From Flexivirga oryzae (GTDB lineage: Bacteria > Actinomycetota > Actinomycetes > Actinomycetales > Dermatophilaceae), in the NCBI RefSeq assembly GCF_014190805.1, contig NZ_JACHVQ010000002.1, positions 682,001 to 746,000 on the forward strand: DNA of 64,000 nucleotides. Direction: 5' to 3'. The notes below the pieces were generated by a model, which saw only the letters and a program-made list of their open reading frames with translations, was not told the DNA's origin and did not search any database. The translations under genes and the position numbers were made by a program. The number at the start of each line of letters is the position of its first letter. Positions within the stretch are counted from its first letter, which is position 1. Positions 43,036 to 51,498 of the stretch are shown one piece after another.

Positions 43036-44244
43036 TCAGCCGACGCGCGCCGAGCGCAGCGTCCACTCGCCGACGACGATCGCGAGCAGCAGCACCACGG
43101 CGATCGCGCCACCGAGGACGCACACCCCGTCCCAGCCGTGCGCCGCGGCGACGCGGGTCGCCGCCCACGAACCGAGTGAGCCGCCGATGAAGTAGGTCGT
43201 CATGTAGGCGCTGTTGACCCGCGACCGCACCTCGCCGGGGATCGCGTAGATCTGGCTCTGGTTGCTGACCTGGACACCCTGCACCCCGAGGTCCAGCGCC
43301 ACGATGCCGATGATGAGCGGCACCAGGTGATTTCGCCCCGCCGCCATCGCGCACCAGGACAGGAGGAGGAGTATGGCGAAGCCGACGGCGAGGTGCAGCG
43401 CGTGGCCCTTGTCGGAGTGGCGGCCCGCGAACTGCGCCGAGACGGCGCCCGCCGCACCGACCAGGCCGAAGAGTCCGATCACTGCCTCCGAATAGTGATA
43501 GGGAGCGCCGACCAGTAGGCCGGTCAGCGCCGTCCACAGGACGCTGAACTGCGCGAAGGTGAGCGCGCCGTACAGCATCCGCCGGCGCAGCACCGGCTCG
43601 GTGCGCACCAGCCGGGCCACCGATCGCAGCAGGCCACCGTATGACGCGGTGACCGTGGCCGGGCTCGGCGGCAACCCGCGCCGCAGGGCCACGGCGAGCA
43701 TCAGGACGAGTGCCGCCGCGACGACATACACCGCGCGCCAGCCGCCGACCTCCGCGAGCGCCCCCGCGACGGTGCGGGCGAGCAGGATGCCGAGCAGCAG
43801 GCCGCTCATCACGGTGCCGACGACGGTGCCCCGCTCGGCGGGCGCGGCCAGATTCGCCGCGAGCGGCACGAGGATCTGCGCCAGCACGGACAACAGGCCG
43901 ACCAGCAGCGACGCGACGAAAAGCCAACTGGCCGTGGGCGCCACCGCAACCAACAGGAGTGCGACGACCAGCCCGAACGACAGGTTGACGACGAGCCGGC
44001 GGCGCTCCAGCAAGTCCCCGAGCGGTATGACGAAGAACAGGCCCAGGGCGTAGCCGACCTGGGTGCAGGTCACCAGCAGGCCTGCGGCGGCATGCGGGAT
44101 TCCCAGGCCCTGACTCATGGTGTGCAGCAACGGCTGGCAGTAGTAGAGACTCGCCACCGTCAGGCCGGTCGCCACCGCCATGAGCAGCACGGTCGAACGA
44201 TGCAGCGGAGCGACGGGCGGTGCGGTGGGCTGCTGGGTCGACAC
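43036..44244 (-). CDS. MFS transporter
   Basis: A 402-residue carrier with 12 hydrophobic segments. The loop 2-3 motif IPLGDLLERRRLVV (about 74-87) is the MFS signature A region, and QVGYALGLFFVIPLGD precedes it. The second-half equivalent is FAGRHSDKGHALHL. The N-terminus (LYYCQPLLHTMSQGLGI) resembles the YfcJ/AraJ-like efflux group. GTG 44244 is the likely start. It converges on the ABC-F gene with a two-base gap. Export of a small molecule is likely; substrate unknown. Confidence 0.87.
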   Translation of the reverse strand: MSTQQPTAPPVAPLHRSTVLLMAVATGLTVASLYYCQPLLHTMSQGLGIPHAAAGLLVTCTQVGYALGLFFVIPLGDLLERRRLVVNLSFGLVVALLLVAVAPTASWLFVASLLVGLLSVLAQILVPLAANLAAPAERGTVVGTVMSGLLLGILLARTVAGALAEVGGWRAVYVVAAALVLMLAVALRRGLPPSPATVTASYGGLLRSVARLVRTEPVLRRRMLYGALTFAQFSVLWTALTGLLVGAPYHYSEAVIGLFGLVGAAGAVSAQFAGRHSDKGHALHLAVGFAILLLLSWCAMAAGRNHLVPLIIGIVALDLGVQGVQVSNQSQIYAIPGEVRSRVNSAYMTTYFIGGSLGSWAATRVAAAHGWDGVCVLGGAIAVVLLLAIVVGEWTLRSARVG

Positions 44245-44295
44245 GCGTCCATTGTCCGTGACGCACCCGATCGGTCCGCACAGTAGGTTTGCTGG

Positions 44296-45264
44296 ATGGC
44301 AGCCAAGGGCAGCACGCCGGCCATCGAGGTCGAGGCCGGCGACCACACCGTCCGCATCTCGAATCCGGACCGGGTCTACTTCCCCGCGCGCGGCGAGACC
44401 AAATTGGATCTCGCGCGTTACTACCTCGCGGTCGGCGACGGCATCGTGCGGGCGCTGCGCGACCGGCCGTGCATGCTGCACCGCTACCCGACCGGGGTGA
44501 CCGGTGAGAAGGTGCACCAGAAACGCGTTCCCCGCGGCGCACCGGACTGGTTGGAAACAGTGCGGATCCACTTCCCGCGGTGGAACCGCACCGCGGACGA
44601 GCTGTGCGTGACCGAGATCGGCGCGGTCATCTGGGCGGTGCAGATGTCGACCGTCGAGTTGCACCCGTGGAACTCCCGGCGCTTCGACGTCGAGCAACCC
44701 GACGAGTGGCGGATCGACCTCGACCCGATGCCGGACGCGGACTTCGCGCGGGTGCGGCGCACCGCGCACGTCGCACACGAAGTGCTCGACGAGCTCGGCA
44801 TCACCGGCTACCCGAAGACGTCGGGCGGCTCCGGGCTGCACATCTACGTGCGGATCGAGCCGGAGTGGGGCTTCCAGGACGTGCGCCGTGCCGCGCTGGC
44901 GTTCGCCCGCGAGGTCGAGCGTCGTGCTCCGGACGACGTGACCACCACCTGGTGGCGCAAGGACCGGGATCCGCGCCAGGTGTTCGTGGACTACAACCAG
45001 AACACCCGCGACCACACGATCGCCGCGGCCTATTCGGTGCGGGGCAACCCGGACGCCACCGTCTCCACACCGTTCGCCTGGGACGAGTTGGACGACATCG
45101 ACCCCCGCGACTGGACCATCGCCACCGTGCCGGCGCGGTATGCCGAGAAGGGCGACCTCACAGCGGGAATCGACGACGAAGCGTTCCGCCTCGATACCTT
45201 GCTGGAGTGGGCGGACCGGGACGAACGGGACGGCGCCGAGGAGCCACCGGAGCCGGAGGACTGA
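44296..45264 (+). CDS. LigD-type DNA polymerase/primase (stand-alone PolDom)
   Basis: A 322-residue archaeo-eukaryotic primase-fold polymerase like the N-terminal domain of LigD. Catalytic acids are in WRIDLDPMPDADF (D-x-D, about 138-150), and KTSGGSGLHIYVRI (about 176-189) is the SGGxGxH nucleotide-binding motif. QVFVDYNQNTRDHTIAAAYS carries the third acidic position. It fills gaps with ribonucleotides during non-homologous end joining, working with Ku and a ligase; neither is in this window. ATG 44296. The MFS gene is divergent. Confidence 0.9.
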   Translation: MAAKGSTPAIEVEAGDHTVRISNPDRVYFPARGETKLDLARYYLAVGDGIVRALRDRPCMLHRYPTGVTGEKVHQKRVPRGAPDWLETVRIHFPRWNRTADELCVTEIGAVIWAVQMSTVELHPWNSRRFDVEQPDEWRIDLDPMPDADFARVRRTAHVAHEVLDELGITGYPKTSGGSGLHIYVRIEPEWGFQDVRRAALAFAREVERRAPDDVTTTWWRKDRDPRQVFVDYNQNTRDHTIAAAYSVRGNPDATVSTPFAWDELDDIDPRDWTIATVPARYAEKGDLTAGIDDEAFRLDTLLEWADRDERDGAEEPPEPED

Positions 45265-45295
45265 TCGCCGAACTCCGACTCCAGGGGCCCCTCAG

Positions 45296-46156
45296 CTAGT
45301 CCACCGGTGCGAGTGATCTGGTCGCGACGCCCTGGATACCGAGTCGCCCCAGCGCGTTTCGCACCTGTGCGAGCCTCGGCTCGAGCTGGGCTCGGGTGCT
45401 GCGCAGGCGCCATACACCGTGCAGATCGTCGCGGGCCGTGCTCGCGATGTGCACGCGGCTGTCCGGATCGTCATACCAGTCGACCGGGACCTCGTGGATG
45501 CGCAGCCGGCACCACTCGGCCAGCACCAGCAGCTCGGTGTCGAAGAACCACGACTCGTCCTCCACCAGCGGGAGGAGCACCTGCGCGACGTCACGGCGGA
45601 TCGCCTTGAAACCGCACTGCGCATCGGAGAACTTGACCCGGAGCCCCTGGTGCAGGATGAAGTTGTAGCTGCGCGAGATGAATTCGCGTTTCGGTCCACG
45701 TACCACGTGAGCACCGTGTGCGAGGCGGGAGCCGATCGCCACATCCGAATGACCGGACATGAGCGGCGCCACCAGCGGGAAGAGCGCGCCGAGGTCGGTC
45801 GACAGGTCCACGTCCATGTAGGCGAGCACCAGGGCGTCGGACGCGAGCCACGTCTGCTTCAGCGCGAGACCGCGGCCCTTCCTGCTGAGCACCTGCACGC
45901 GGACCTCCGCGAGCGACGATGCGAGCCGACGCGCCACTCGCAGGGTGCTGTCGGTCGACGCGTTGTCCGCGATGGTGATCCGGAACGGGTAGGGGAACTC
46001 CTTGTGCAGCATCCGCCAGACCGTCTCGACGCTGGCCGCGAGCACGTGCTCCTCGTTGTAGACCGGGATCACGACATCGAGCACCACGGGCTTCCGCTCC
46101 GCCCAGACCGGGCGATGATCCGGCGAAATGAGCTCTGTCTGCATTTGTTTCATCAT
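45296..46156 (-). CDS. Polyprenyl-phosphate glycosyltransferase, GT2 family
   Basis: A 286-residue GT-A transferase without C-terminal membrane helices. LDVVIPVYNEEHVLAASVET (about 26-45) binds the nucleotide, DVDLSTDLGALFPLV (about 115-129) holds the D-x-D metal site, and FSDAQCGFKAIRRDVAQ is the dolichyl-phosphate sugar synthase signature. It should make a polyprenyl-phosphate sugar at the inner membrane face. The GT39 transferase gene lies just upstream in the same operon and would use that lipid. The pair resembles Bacillus YkcC/YkcB. Confidence 0.88.
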   Translation of the reverse strand: MMKQMQTELISPDHRPVWAERKPVVLDVVIPVYNEEHVLAASVETVWRMLHKEFPYPFRITIADNASTDSTLRVARRLASSLAEVRVQVLSRKGRGLALKQTWLASDALVLAYMDVDLSTDLGALFPLVAPLMSGHSDVAIGSRLAHGAHVVRGPKREFISRSYNFILHQGLRVKFSDAQCGFKAIRRDVAQVLLPLVEDESWFFDTELLVLAEWCRLRIHEVPVDWYDDPDSRVHIASTARDDLHGVWRLRSTRAQLEPRLAQVRNALGRLGIQGVATRSLAPVD

Positions 46157-46167
46157 CGTTCCCTGTC

Positions 46168-48258
46168 TCAGTCGCTCGACGACGAACTGGTCGGCTGGGT
46201 GAGGTCGTAGAAGGTCGATCCCCCGATCGTCACCTTCTTGTAGTTGGCCTCGACCCAGCTCGAGATCTCCTGCGAGGCGTTGGAGCCACCCATCTGCTGT
46301 CCGCCGACTCCGCCCGCGACGAAGTAGTGGATCTTGCCCGCCTGCACGTATGCCTTGAACTGTGCCAGCGTCGGCGAGTTGTCGCTGCCGTTGAAGCCGC
46401 CGATCGCCATCACCGGCTGCTGGGTGGCCAACTGGAGCCCGGCCGCGTTGTTGCTGCCGATGGCTGCCGCGACCCAGGTGTACTTGCTGGCGTTGGACTG
46501 GAGGGCCGCGACGACCGCCGTGCTCGGTGTCGACGCATCGAGCAGTCCGCCCATGCCGCCGCCGTTGGTCGTGCCATCCTGCGTGGTGCCACCGGTGGTG
46601 CCGCCGGGAGTCGTCCCGCCCTGGCCGGTGGTGCCGCCCTGGCCGGTCGTACCACCGGGTGCGGTGCCGCCACCCGGCATACCGCCGCCGCCGCCTCCGG
46701 GGCCGCCACCCATGCCGCCACTCGGGCCGGCGGTCGGGATGGACCCGGTGTGCGCGGAGTTCACCGTGCTCCAGGTGTATGCCGCCGGGCCGGCAAGTCC
46801 GGCCGCCACAGCGGCCGCGAGCACGAGCGGGATTGCCTTACGGTGCAACCAGTTCAGCGCGAGTAGGAGGAACGCTGCCGCCATACCGACTGCAAGGATC
46901 GAGACGCGCAGCCAGTCGCCGTACGCCGTGGTGCGGGTCAGCAGGATGAACGACCAGGTTGCCGCTGCGGCCGTGGCGGCCGCGAGGGTGATCGAGCCGA
47001 GGGGGCTGTGCCGGCGTTCCCAGGCCTCGTGGGCACCCATGCCGACCACCGCGGCGATCGCGGGCGCCAGGGCCACCGTGTAGTACTGGTGGAAGATGCC
47101 CGCCATGAAGGAGAAGGTCAGCCCGGTGACCAGCAGCCAGCCGCCCCAGACGAGGTATGCCGCCCGGCGGCTGTCCGTGCGCGGTGCGCGACCGCGCATG
47201 ACCACGCCCATCGCGAGCAGGATCAGCGCGGTGGGTAGCAGCCAGGAGACCTGACTGCCGACCTCGGAGCCGAACATCCGGGTGATGCCGGTGACGCCCC
47301 ACATGCCGCCGCCGTTGCCACCACCACCGCCGACGGAACCGGTCTCGTTGCCGCTGAGCCGGCCGAAGCCGTTGTAGCCGAAGGTGAGGTTCCAGAACGA
47401 GTTGTCCTCGCTACCACCGATGTACGGCCGGCTGCCGGCCGGAACCAACTGCACGATGAGCACCCACCAGCCACCGGCGGCGACGAGACCACCGATGCCC
47501 GCGAGGAGGCCGAGGACGCGACGCTTCAGGTTCGTGCGCGCCGCGAGCAGATAGGCGATGCCGAAGAACGGGACGACCAGGAACACCTGCAGCGTCTTGG
47601 TGAGGAAGCCGAAGCCGAGGAAGATGCCGACGAACGCCATCCAGCGGATCGAGCCCTTCTCGATCGCCTTCATCGTCGCCCACGCGCCGAGCGTCATCAG
47701 CAGCACGAGCAGCGCATCGGGGTTGTTGAAGCGGAACATCAACGCTGCGACCGGGGTCAGTGCCAGGGTCGCGCCCGACAGCAGGCCCGCCACCGGACCG
47801 AAGTGGCGTCGAACCATGGTGTACACGAGGCCGACGGTCGCGACGCCCATCAACACTTCGGGCATCAGCAGCGCGAACGAGTTGAGCCCGAAGATCCGCA
47901 CCGACAGGGCCATCACCCACAGCGCGGCCGGTGGTTTGTCGACGGTGATGGAGTTGGCTGCGTCGGAGGAGCCGTAGAAGAACGCCTCCCAGTTGACCGA
48001 GCCCGCCTGGGCGGCAGCCGAATAGAAGGAGTTGGCCCACCCGCTGGCGGTGAGGTTGTAGAAGTAGAGGACCGCTGTCGCCAGCAGGAGCCCGAACGCG
48101 GAGGGCCGCGCCCAGCTGGGGTCGTCCGGGTGGCCCCTCCAGAGCCGGGTCGTTCGGCCACTTCGGGTGGCGACCGCACTCACGTGGGTCGCAGCACCCT
48201 GCGGCTCCCGAGGGATCGCCTGGTCTGAGGTCCGCAGGTGTGCGGTCGCTGAATCCAT
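46168..48258 (-). CDS. GT39/ArnT-like membrane glycosyltransferase with glycine-rich insert
   Basis: A 696-residue protein with about 10 membrane helices. GWANSFYSAAAQAGSVNWEA and SITVDKPPAALWVMALS are the periplasmic catalytic loop blocks with the conserved acidic residue. LMFRFNNPDALLVLL follows. After the helices come a Gly/Thr-rich stretch of about 60 residues (GGGPGGGGGGMPGGGTAPGG and similar) and an external C-terminal domain. It transfers a sugar from a polyprenyl-phosphate donor, probably made by the adjacent GT2 enzyme, onto wall glycans or proteins. ATG 48258. Divergent from a glycine-rich exported protein of similar composition. Confidence 0.87.
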   Translation of the reverse strand: MDSATAHLRTSDQAIPREPQGAATHVSAVATRSGRTTRLWRGHPDDPSWARPSAFGLLLATAVLYFYNLTASGWANSFYSAAAQAGSVNWEAFFYGSSDAANSITVDKPPAALWVMALSVRIFGLNSFALLMPEVLMGVATVGLVYTMVRRHFGPVAGLLSGATLALTPVAALMFRFNNPDALLVLLMTLGAWATMKAIEKGSIRWMAFVGIFLGFGFLTKTLQVFLVVPFFGIAYLLAARTNLKRRVLGLLAGIGGLVAAGGWWVLIVQLVPAGSRPYIGGSEDNSFWNLTFGYNGFGRLSGNETGSVGGGGGNGGGMWGVTGITRMFGSEVGSQVSWLLPTALILLAMGVVMRGRAPRTDSRRAAYLVWGGWLLVTGLTFSFMAGIFHQYYTVALAPAIAAVVGMGAHEAWERRHSPLGSITLAAATAAAATWSFILLTRTTAYGDWLRVSILAVGMAAAFLLLALNWLHRKAIPLVLAAAVAAGLAGPAAYTWSTVNSAHTGSIPTAGPSGGMGGGPGGGGGGMPGGGTAPGGTTGQGGTTGQGGTTPGGTTGGTTQDGTTNGGGMGGLLDASTPSTAVVAALQSNASKYTWVAAAIGSNNAAGLQLATQQPVMAIGGFNGSDNSPTLAQFKAYVQAGKIHYFVAGGVGGQQMGGSNASQEISSWVEANYKKVTIGGSTFYDLTQPTSSSSSD

Positions 48259-48440
48259 GCCGCCGAGACTGTCGGCGCTCCTTGTGGGCATCCTGTGGCA
48301 GGCAGCAGGTCTGCCCATGAACGAACAGCGGCTTCGAAAAGTTGCCAGGACAGACAGCGAATGCTCAAAGGCGAGACACAGGACGGGCGGCGAGGTTCTG
48401 CTGTGACAACGATTCCCTGCCACGCGAAGGACCATTGTTC

Positions 48441-48911
48441 ATGACGCAGCAACCACCTCAGCAGCCGGAGCAGAACGGCCGACCGCCCGAGACATGGTCG
48501 GGGGCCGCGTCGGGTGAGTCGCCGGTAGCGCCGCCCGGGTACGGGTATGGCGTGCCGGACGCTCCGCAGCCTCCGGCGACCTCGCCCGCGCTGCGCCAGC
48601 CCCGCTGGTCCGGGAAGAAGACCGCGGTGGTCGCGGCCCTGGCGATCGGCCTGTCGTCCGCGGGCGCGATCACGGCGTCCGCTGCGGTGCCGAGTGGTTC
48701 CACCGGTGGCGACGGCATGGGCGGTCGCGGTGGTTTCGGCAACTTCCGGCAGTTCGGCGACGGTGGCACGGGCGGAAACTCGAACGGCAGTGCCGGCAGC
48801 GACGGCAACGCACCCGGTGGCGGGGTCCCCGGTGGCACCATGCCATCCGGTGCACCGGGCGCAGGCGAGGGAGCACCGGGCGGCTCCAGCGGCTCCGGTA
48901 GCAATACCTGA
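48441..48911 (+). CDS. Glycine-rich single-pass exported protein
   Basis: A 156-residue protein: a Pro/Gln-rich N-terminus (about 55 residues), a membrane segment (TAVVAALAIGLSSAGAITAS), then a Gly/Ser/Asn-rich tail outside. The tail composition matches the glycine-rich insert of the divergent GT39 transferase, and the two start 182 bases apart. It may be a wall-associated partner or substrate of that glycosylation system; this is inference. AAGGA lies before ATG 48441. Confidence 0.65.
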   Translation: MTQQPPQQPEQNGRPPETWSGAASGESPVAPPGYGYGVPDAPQPPATSPALRQPRWSGKKTAVVAALAIGLSSAGAITASAAVPSGSTGGDGMGGRGGFGNFRQFGDGGTGGNSNGSAGSDGNAPGGGVPGGTMPSGAPGAGEGAPGGSSGSGSNT

Positions 48912-48964
48912 CCGATCGGCCGGTGGGACGTCATGTGCACCGGCGCCTGAGCAATACCGCGCGC

Positions 48965-49009
48965 GACCTCGATACGCCTCCTCCGCTTCGCTCCCCCGGC
49001 TACTCGGCC
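48965..49009 (-). repeat. Repeat-family copy (minus orientation)
   Basis: GACCTCGATACGCCTCCTCC leads into GCTTCGCTCCCCCGG and CTACTCGGCC, the reverse complement of the repeat core seen at 23348 and 59270. It lies after the glycine-rich gene and next to a tandem array. Confidence 0.75.
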
Positions 49010-49173
49010 ACCGCGGAGTGGACTACTGACTACTCGACCACCGCTGTGCCGATCGGCCACCGCGAAGTGGACTACTGACCACTCGACCACCGCTGTGCCA
49101 CTCGGCCAGCGCGGAGTGGACTACGACTACTCGGCCGCTGTGCCGATCGGCCAGCGCGGAGTGGACTACTCGG
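49005..49173. repeat. Tandem array of about 49-bp units that ends in the TetR stop codon
   Basis: Units start CGGCCACCGCGGAGTGGACT (49005), CGGCCACCGCGAAGTGGACT (49054) and CGGCCAGCGCGGAGTGGACT (49103), with a partial fourth at 49148. The final CTACTCGG supplies the TAG stop of the minus-strand TetR gene. The unit ends in CTACTCGGCC, like the repeat family, so the array may have grown from one copy. Confidence 0.7.
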
Positions 49174-49732
49174 TCACCAGTTGCGTGAGCGCGGCAAGCC
49201 GCTCGTGCGCGATGGTCGCCATACTCCGCTTCTCACCTTTGGTGATCCACTGCTGGAACGACAGGTGGAAGACCATGACACCCACCTCGGCGGCCAGGGT
49301 CGCGGCGGGCTCGCCGACGCCTCGCTCGCCGAACACCTCGCCGAGCCGCGTCTTCAGGGTCGCGAGTTTGGCCAACTCCCGCTCCTGCAGCGCAGGCTCG
49401 CGGGCGATGATCACGGCACGTGCGCGAGCGAACGCCCGGCGTTCGTCGGTGAAGAAGGCTCCCGCCGCGACGAGCGAGCGCCCGATCAGCTCGTACGGCG
49501 CGGTGCCGTCCGGCGCCGCATCGATCGGCTCGAGGAACAGCTGCAGAAAGTCGTCCTGCCCGGCGAACAGCACCTCGCGCTTGTCCGCGAAGTGCCGGAA
49601 GAAGGTGCGTTCGGTGAGTCCTGCGGCCTCGGCGATCTCGGCGACGGTCGTCCGCTCGAAGCCCTGATCCGCGAACAACCGCATCGCGACCTCTCCCAGT
49701 CGGTCGCGCGCTCCGGGTTCCCAGCGGGCCAT
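49166..49732 (-). CDS. TetR-family transcriptional regulator
   Basis: A 188-residue TetR repressor. The helix-turn-helix is AEIAEAAGLTERTFFRHFAD (about 31-50), and the C-terminal helical ligand domain covers the rest. ATG 49732 is chosen; upstream in-frame starts are not conserved. The gene is divergent from an epimerase-like SDR gene, and two related 21-base operators lie between them (49747-49802), so it probably represses both. Its TAG stop comes from a repeat array. Confidence 0.9.
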   Translation of the reverse strand: MARWEPGARDRLGEVAMRLFADQGFERTTVAEIAEAAGLTERTFFRHFADKREVLFAGQDDFLQLFLEPIDAAPDGTAPYELIGRSLVAAGAFFTDERRAFARARAVIIAREPALQERELAKLATLKTRLGEVFGERGVGEPAATLAAEVGVMVFHLSFQQWITKGEKRSMATIAHERLAALTQLVTE

Positions 49733-49746
49733 GCCGAGAACTGTAC

Positions 49747-49802
49747 TGATGACAGTCACTGACGTCGAGGTGTACCGTAGGTGATGTCAGTGAATGACAT
49801 CA
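49747..49802. promoter_or_regulatory. Two related 21-bp operators for TetR
   Basis: TGATGTCA-GTGAA-TGACATCA (49782-49802) is a perfect palindrome. A second site (49747-49767, TGATGACAGTCACTGACGTCG) matches it at 16 of 21 positions. Their starts are 35 bases apart. The first-listed site lies near the SDR side, the other near the TetR start, as expected for a divergently acting TetR dimer pair. Confidence 0.7.
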
Positions 49803-49832
49803 ATTCGATGCACCACTCAGGAAGGACGCAGC

Positions 49833-50729
49833 ATGCGCGTATTCGTCACCGGAGCCACCGGATGGATCGGCTCCGCGACCGTCGACGAGTTGCTCCGTGC
49901 GGGGCACCAGGTGACCGGTCTCGCCCGGTCGGACTCGTCGGCCGACCAGCTCGTCGCGAAGGGAGCCGCTGTCCTGCGCGGCGACCTGGATGACCTGGAC
50001 GCCATTCGCAAGGGCGCCGACGCCGCCGAGGGCGTCATACATCTCGCCAACAAGCACGACTGGGCCAACCCGGCCGACTCCAATGCCGCAGAACGTGCTT
50101 CGGTCGAAGCGATCGGTGAAGTCCTCTCCGGGAGCGACCGCCCGTTCGTCTTCGCCTCGGGTGTCGCCGGCCTCGTCCAGGGCCGGCCGTCGACCGAGGA
50201 TGATGCGAGTCCCTTCGTCGGCCCCGACGCACCGCGCGGTGGTGCCGAAGCTCGTGCGTTCGACTTCGTCGGCGACGGGGTGCGATCGATCGCCGCCCGC
50301 TTCGCACCCACGGTGCACGGCACCGGGGACCACGGTTTCATCGCACGGATCGTCGCCGCTGCGCAGCAGCACGGGGTGTCCGGGTATGTCGGTGACGGCT
50401 CCAACAGCTGGGCGGCTGTCCACCGGTTCGACGCCGCGCGCCTCGTGCGACTCGGATTGGAGTCCGCACCGGCAGGCACCCGGCTGCACGCGACCGGCGA
50501 GGCCGCCGTGCCGACCAAGGCGATTGCCGAGGCCATCGGTGCGGGCCTGAACCTGCCTGTCGTCTCGATCGATCCGAGCGACGCCGTCGATCACTTCGGC
50601 TTCGTCGGCCAGTTCTTCGGCATGGAGATGTCGGCGTCGTCGAACCGGACCAGGAAGCTGCTCGGCTGGCAGCCGACCGGACCGACGCTGCTCGAGGACC
50701 TCGCGGCCGGGGCGTATTTCGGGTCGTGA
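49833..50729 (+). CDS. NAD-dependent epimerase/dehydratase family SDR
   Basis: A 298-residue extended SDR. MRVFVTGATGWIGSATVDEL is the N-terminal T-G-x-x-G-x-x-G NAD(P) motif. The active-site Tyr position near 150 is not a clear Y-x-x-x-K, so this is an atypical SDR, similar to those annotated as NAD-dependent epimerases of unknown substrate. AGGAAGGA precedes ATG 49833. It is probably the target of the divergent TetR repressor. Its end is followed by a diverged repeat copy. Confidence 0.85.
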   Translation: MRVFVTGATGWIGSATVDELLRAGHQVTGLARSDSSADQLVAKGAAVLRGDLDDLDAIRKGADAAEGVIHLANKHDWANPADSNAAERASVEAIGEVLSGSDRPFVFASGVAGLVQGRPSTEDDASPFVGPDAPRGGAEARAFDFVGDGVRSIAARFAPTVHGTGDHGFIARIVAAAQQHGVSGYVGDGSNSWAAVHRFDAARLVRLGLESAPAGTRLHATGEAAVPTKAIAEAIGAGLNLPVVSIDPSDAVDHFGFVGQFFGMEMSASSNRTRKLLGWQPTGPTLLEDLAAGAYFGS

Positions 50730-50744
50730 GTCCGCGGAGCACGT

Positions 50745-50786
50745 GGTCTCGATACGCCGGCTCGTACCTCGCCGGCTACTCGACCC
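50745..50786 (-). repeat. Diverged repeat-family copy
   Basis: GGTCTCGATACGCCGGCTCG and GTACCTCGCCGGCTACTCGA resemble the repeat core with CGTACCTCGC in place of the GCTTCGCTC block. It fills most of the gap between two convergent SDR genes and may act in transcription termination. Confidence 0.55.
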
Positions 50787-50828
50787 GCGTGAGCATGCCG
50801 TACTCCGGCTACGCAACCCGCATTCGGG

Positions 50829-51491
50829 CTAGAGCTGGGCGACGGCCTCCGCGATCGGGGTGTCACCGTTGTTGAACTGCACGAACGCGCCGACGGAGTT
50901 CTGCGCGGGCAGCAACGCCGCGACCACGGCCGCGACATCGGCGCGCGACACCGACCCGGAGGTGAGCTCGGCCCCACCCTGACCGTTGACCTCGATCCGT
51001 CCGGTGGGCGGATCGAGGGTGAGCCCGCTCGGCGCAGCGATGGTCCAGGACAAACCCGTGCCACGCAGGTACTGGTCCGCCGCGGCCTTCGCCTCGGCAT
51101 ACGCGAAGAACGGATCACCTTCGGGCACACCGTGATCCGGCGATGCTCCGAAGTACGAGACCATGATGTAGCGCTCGATGCCGAGCTCCGCGGTCGCGTT
51201 CATGCTGCGGATGGCGGCATCCCGGTCGACCGCGTAGGTCCGCGCCGAGTTGCCGCCGCCCGCACCGGCGGACCACACGACGGCGTCGACTCCGTCGAGC
51301 AGTTCCGAGAGTGCCGGCACGTCGAGATGTTCGACGTCGGCGACGACCGGTATTGCCCCGGTGGCCGCGACCTCGGGCGCGTGGTCCTCGTTGCGGAACA
51401 GCGAACGCACCGAATGACCTTGGGACGTCAGCAGTTCCGCGAGGAGCAACGCAACCTTGCCGTGTCCGCCGATGATCGCGACCGAGCTCAT
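50829..51491 (-). CDS. NAD(P)H-binding atypical SDR (YwnB-like)
   Basis: A 220-residue atypical SDR. SVAIIGGHGKVALLLAELLT (about 3-22) is the GGxGKxA dinucleotide motif. VVWSAGAGGGN and YIMVSYFGAS are typical of the YwnB/BVR-B-like group that often acts as NADPH reductases or sensors. GAGGAAG precedes ATG 51491. It lies seven bases after the next SDR gene's stop, so the two are co-transcribed. Confidence 0.85.
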   Translation of the reverse strand: MSSVAIIGGHGKVALLLAELLTSQGHSVRSLFRNEDHAPEVAATGAIPVVADVEHLDVPALSELLDGVDAVVWSAGAGGGNSARTYAVDRDAAIRSMNATAELGIERYIMVSYFGASPDHGVPEGDPFFAYAEAKAAADQYLRGTGLSWTIAAPSGLTLDPPTGRIEVNGQGGAELTSGSVSRADVAAVVAALLPAQNSVGAFVQFNNGDTPIAEAVAQL

Positions 51492-51498
51492 GACTTCC

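Noticed and set aside
45283..45292. Palindrome AGGGGCCCCT as terminator between LigD and GT2 genes
   Set aside because: No loop is possible within a ten-base perfect palindrome, and there is no T-run; too weak to annotate.
49005..49173. CRISPR-like repeats
   Set aside because: Units of about 49 bases are contiguous and diverged, not repeats separated by unique spacers.
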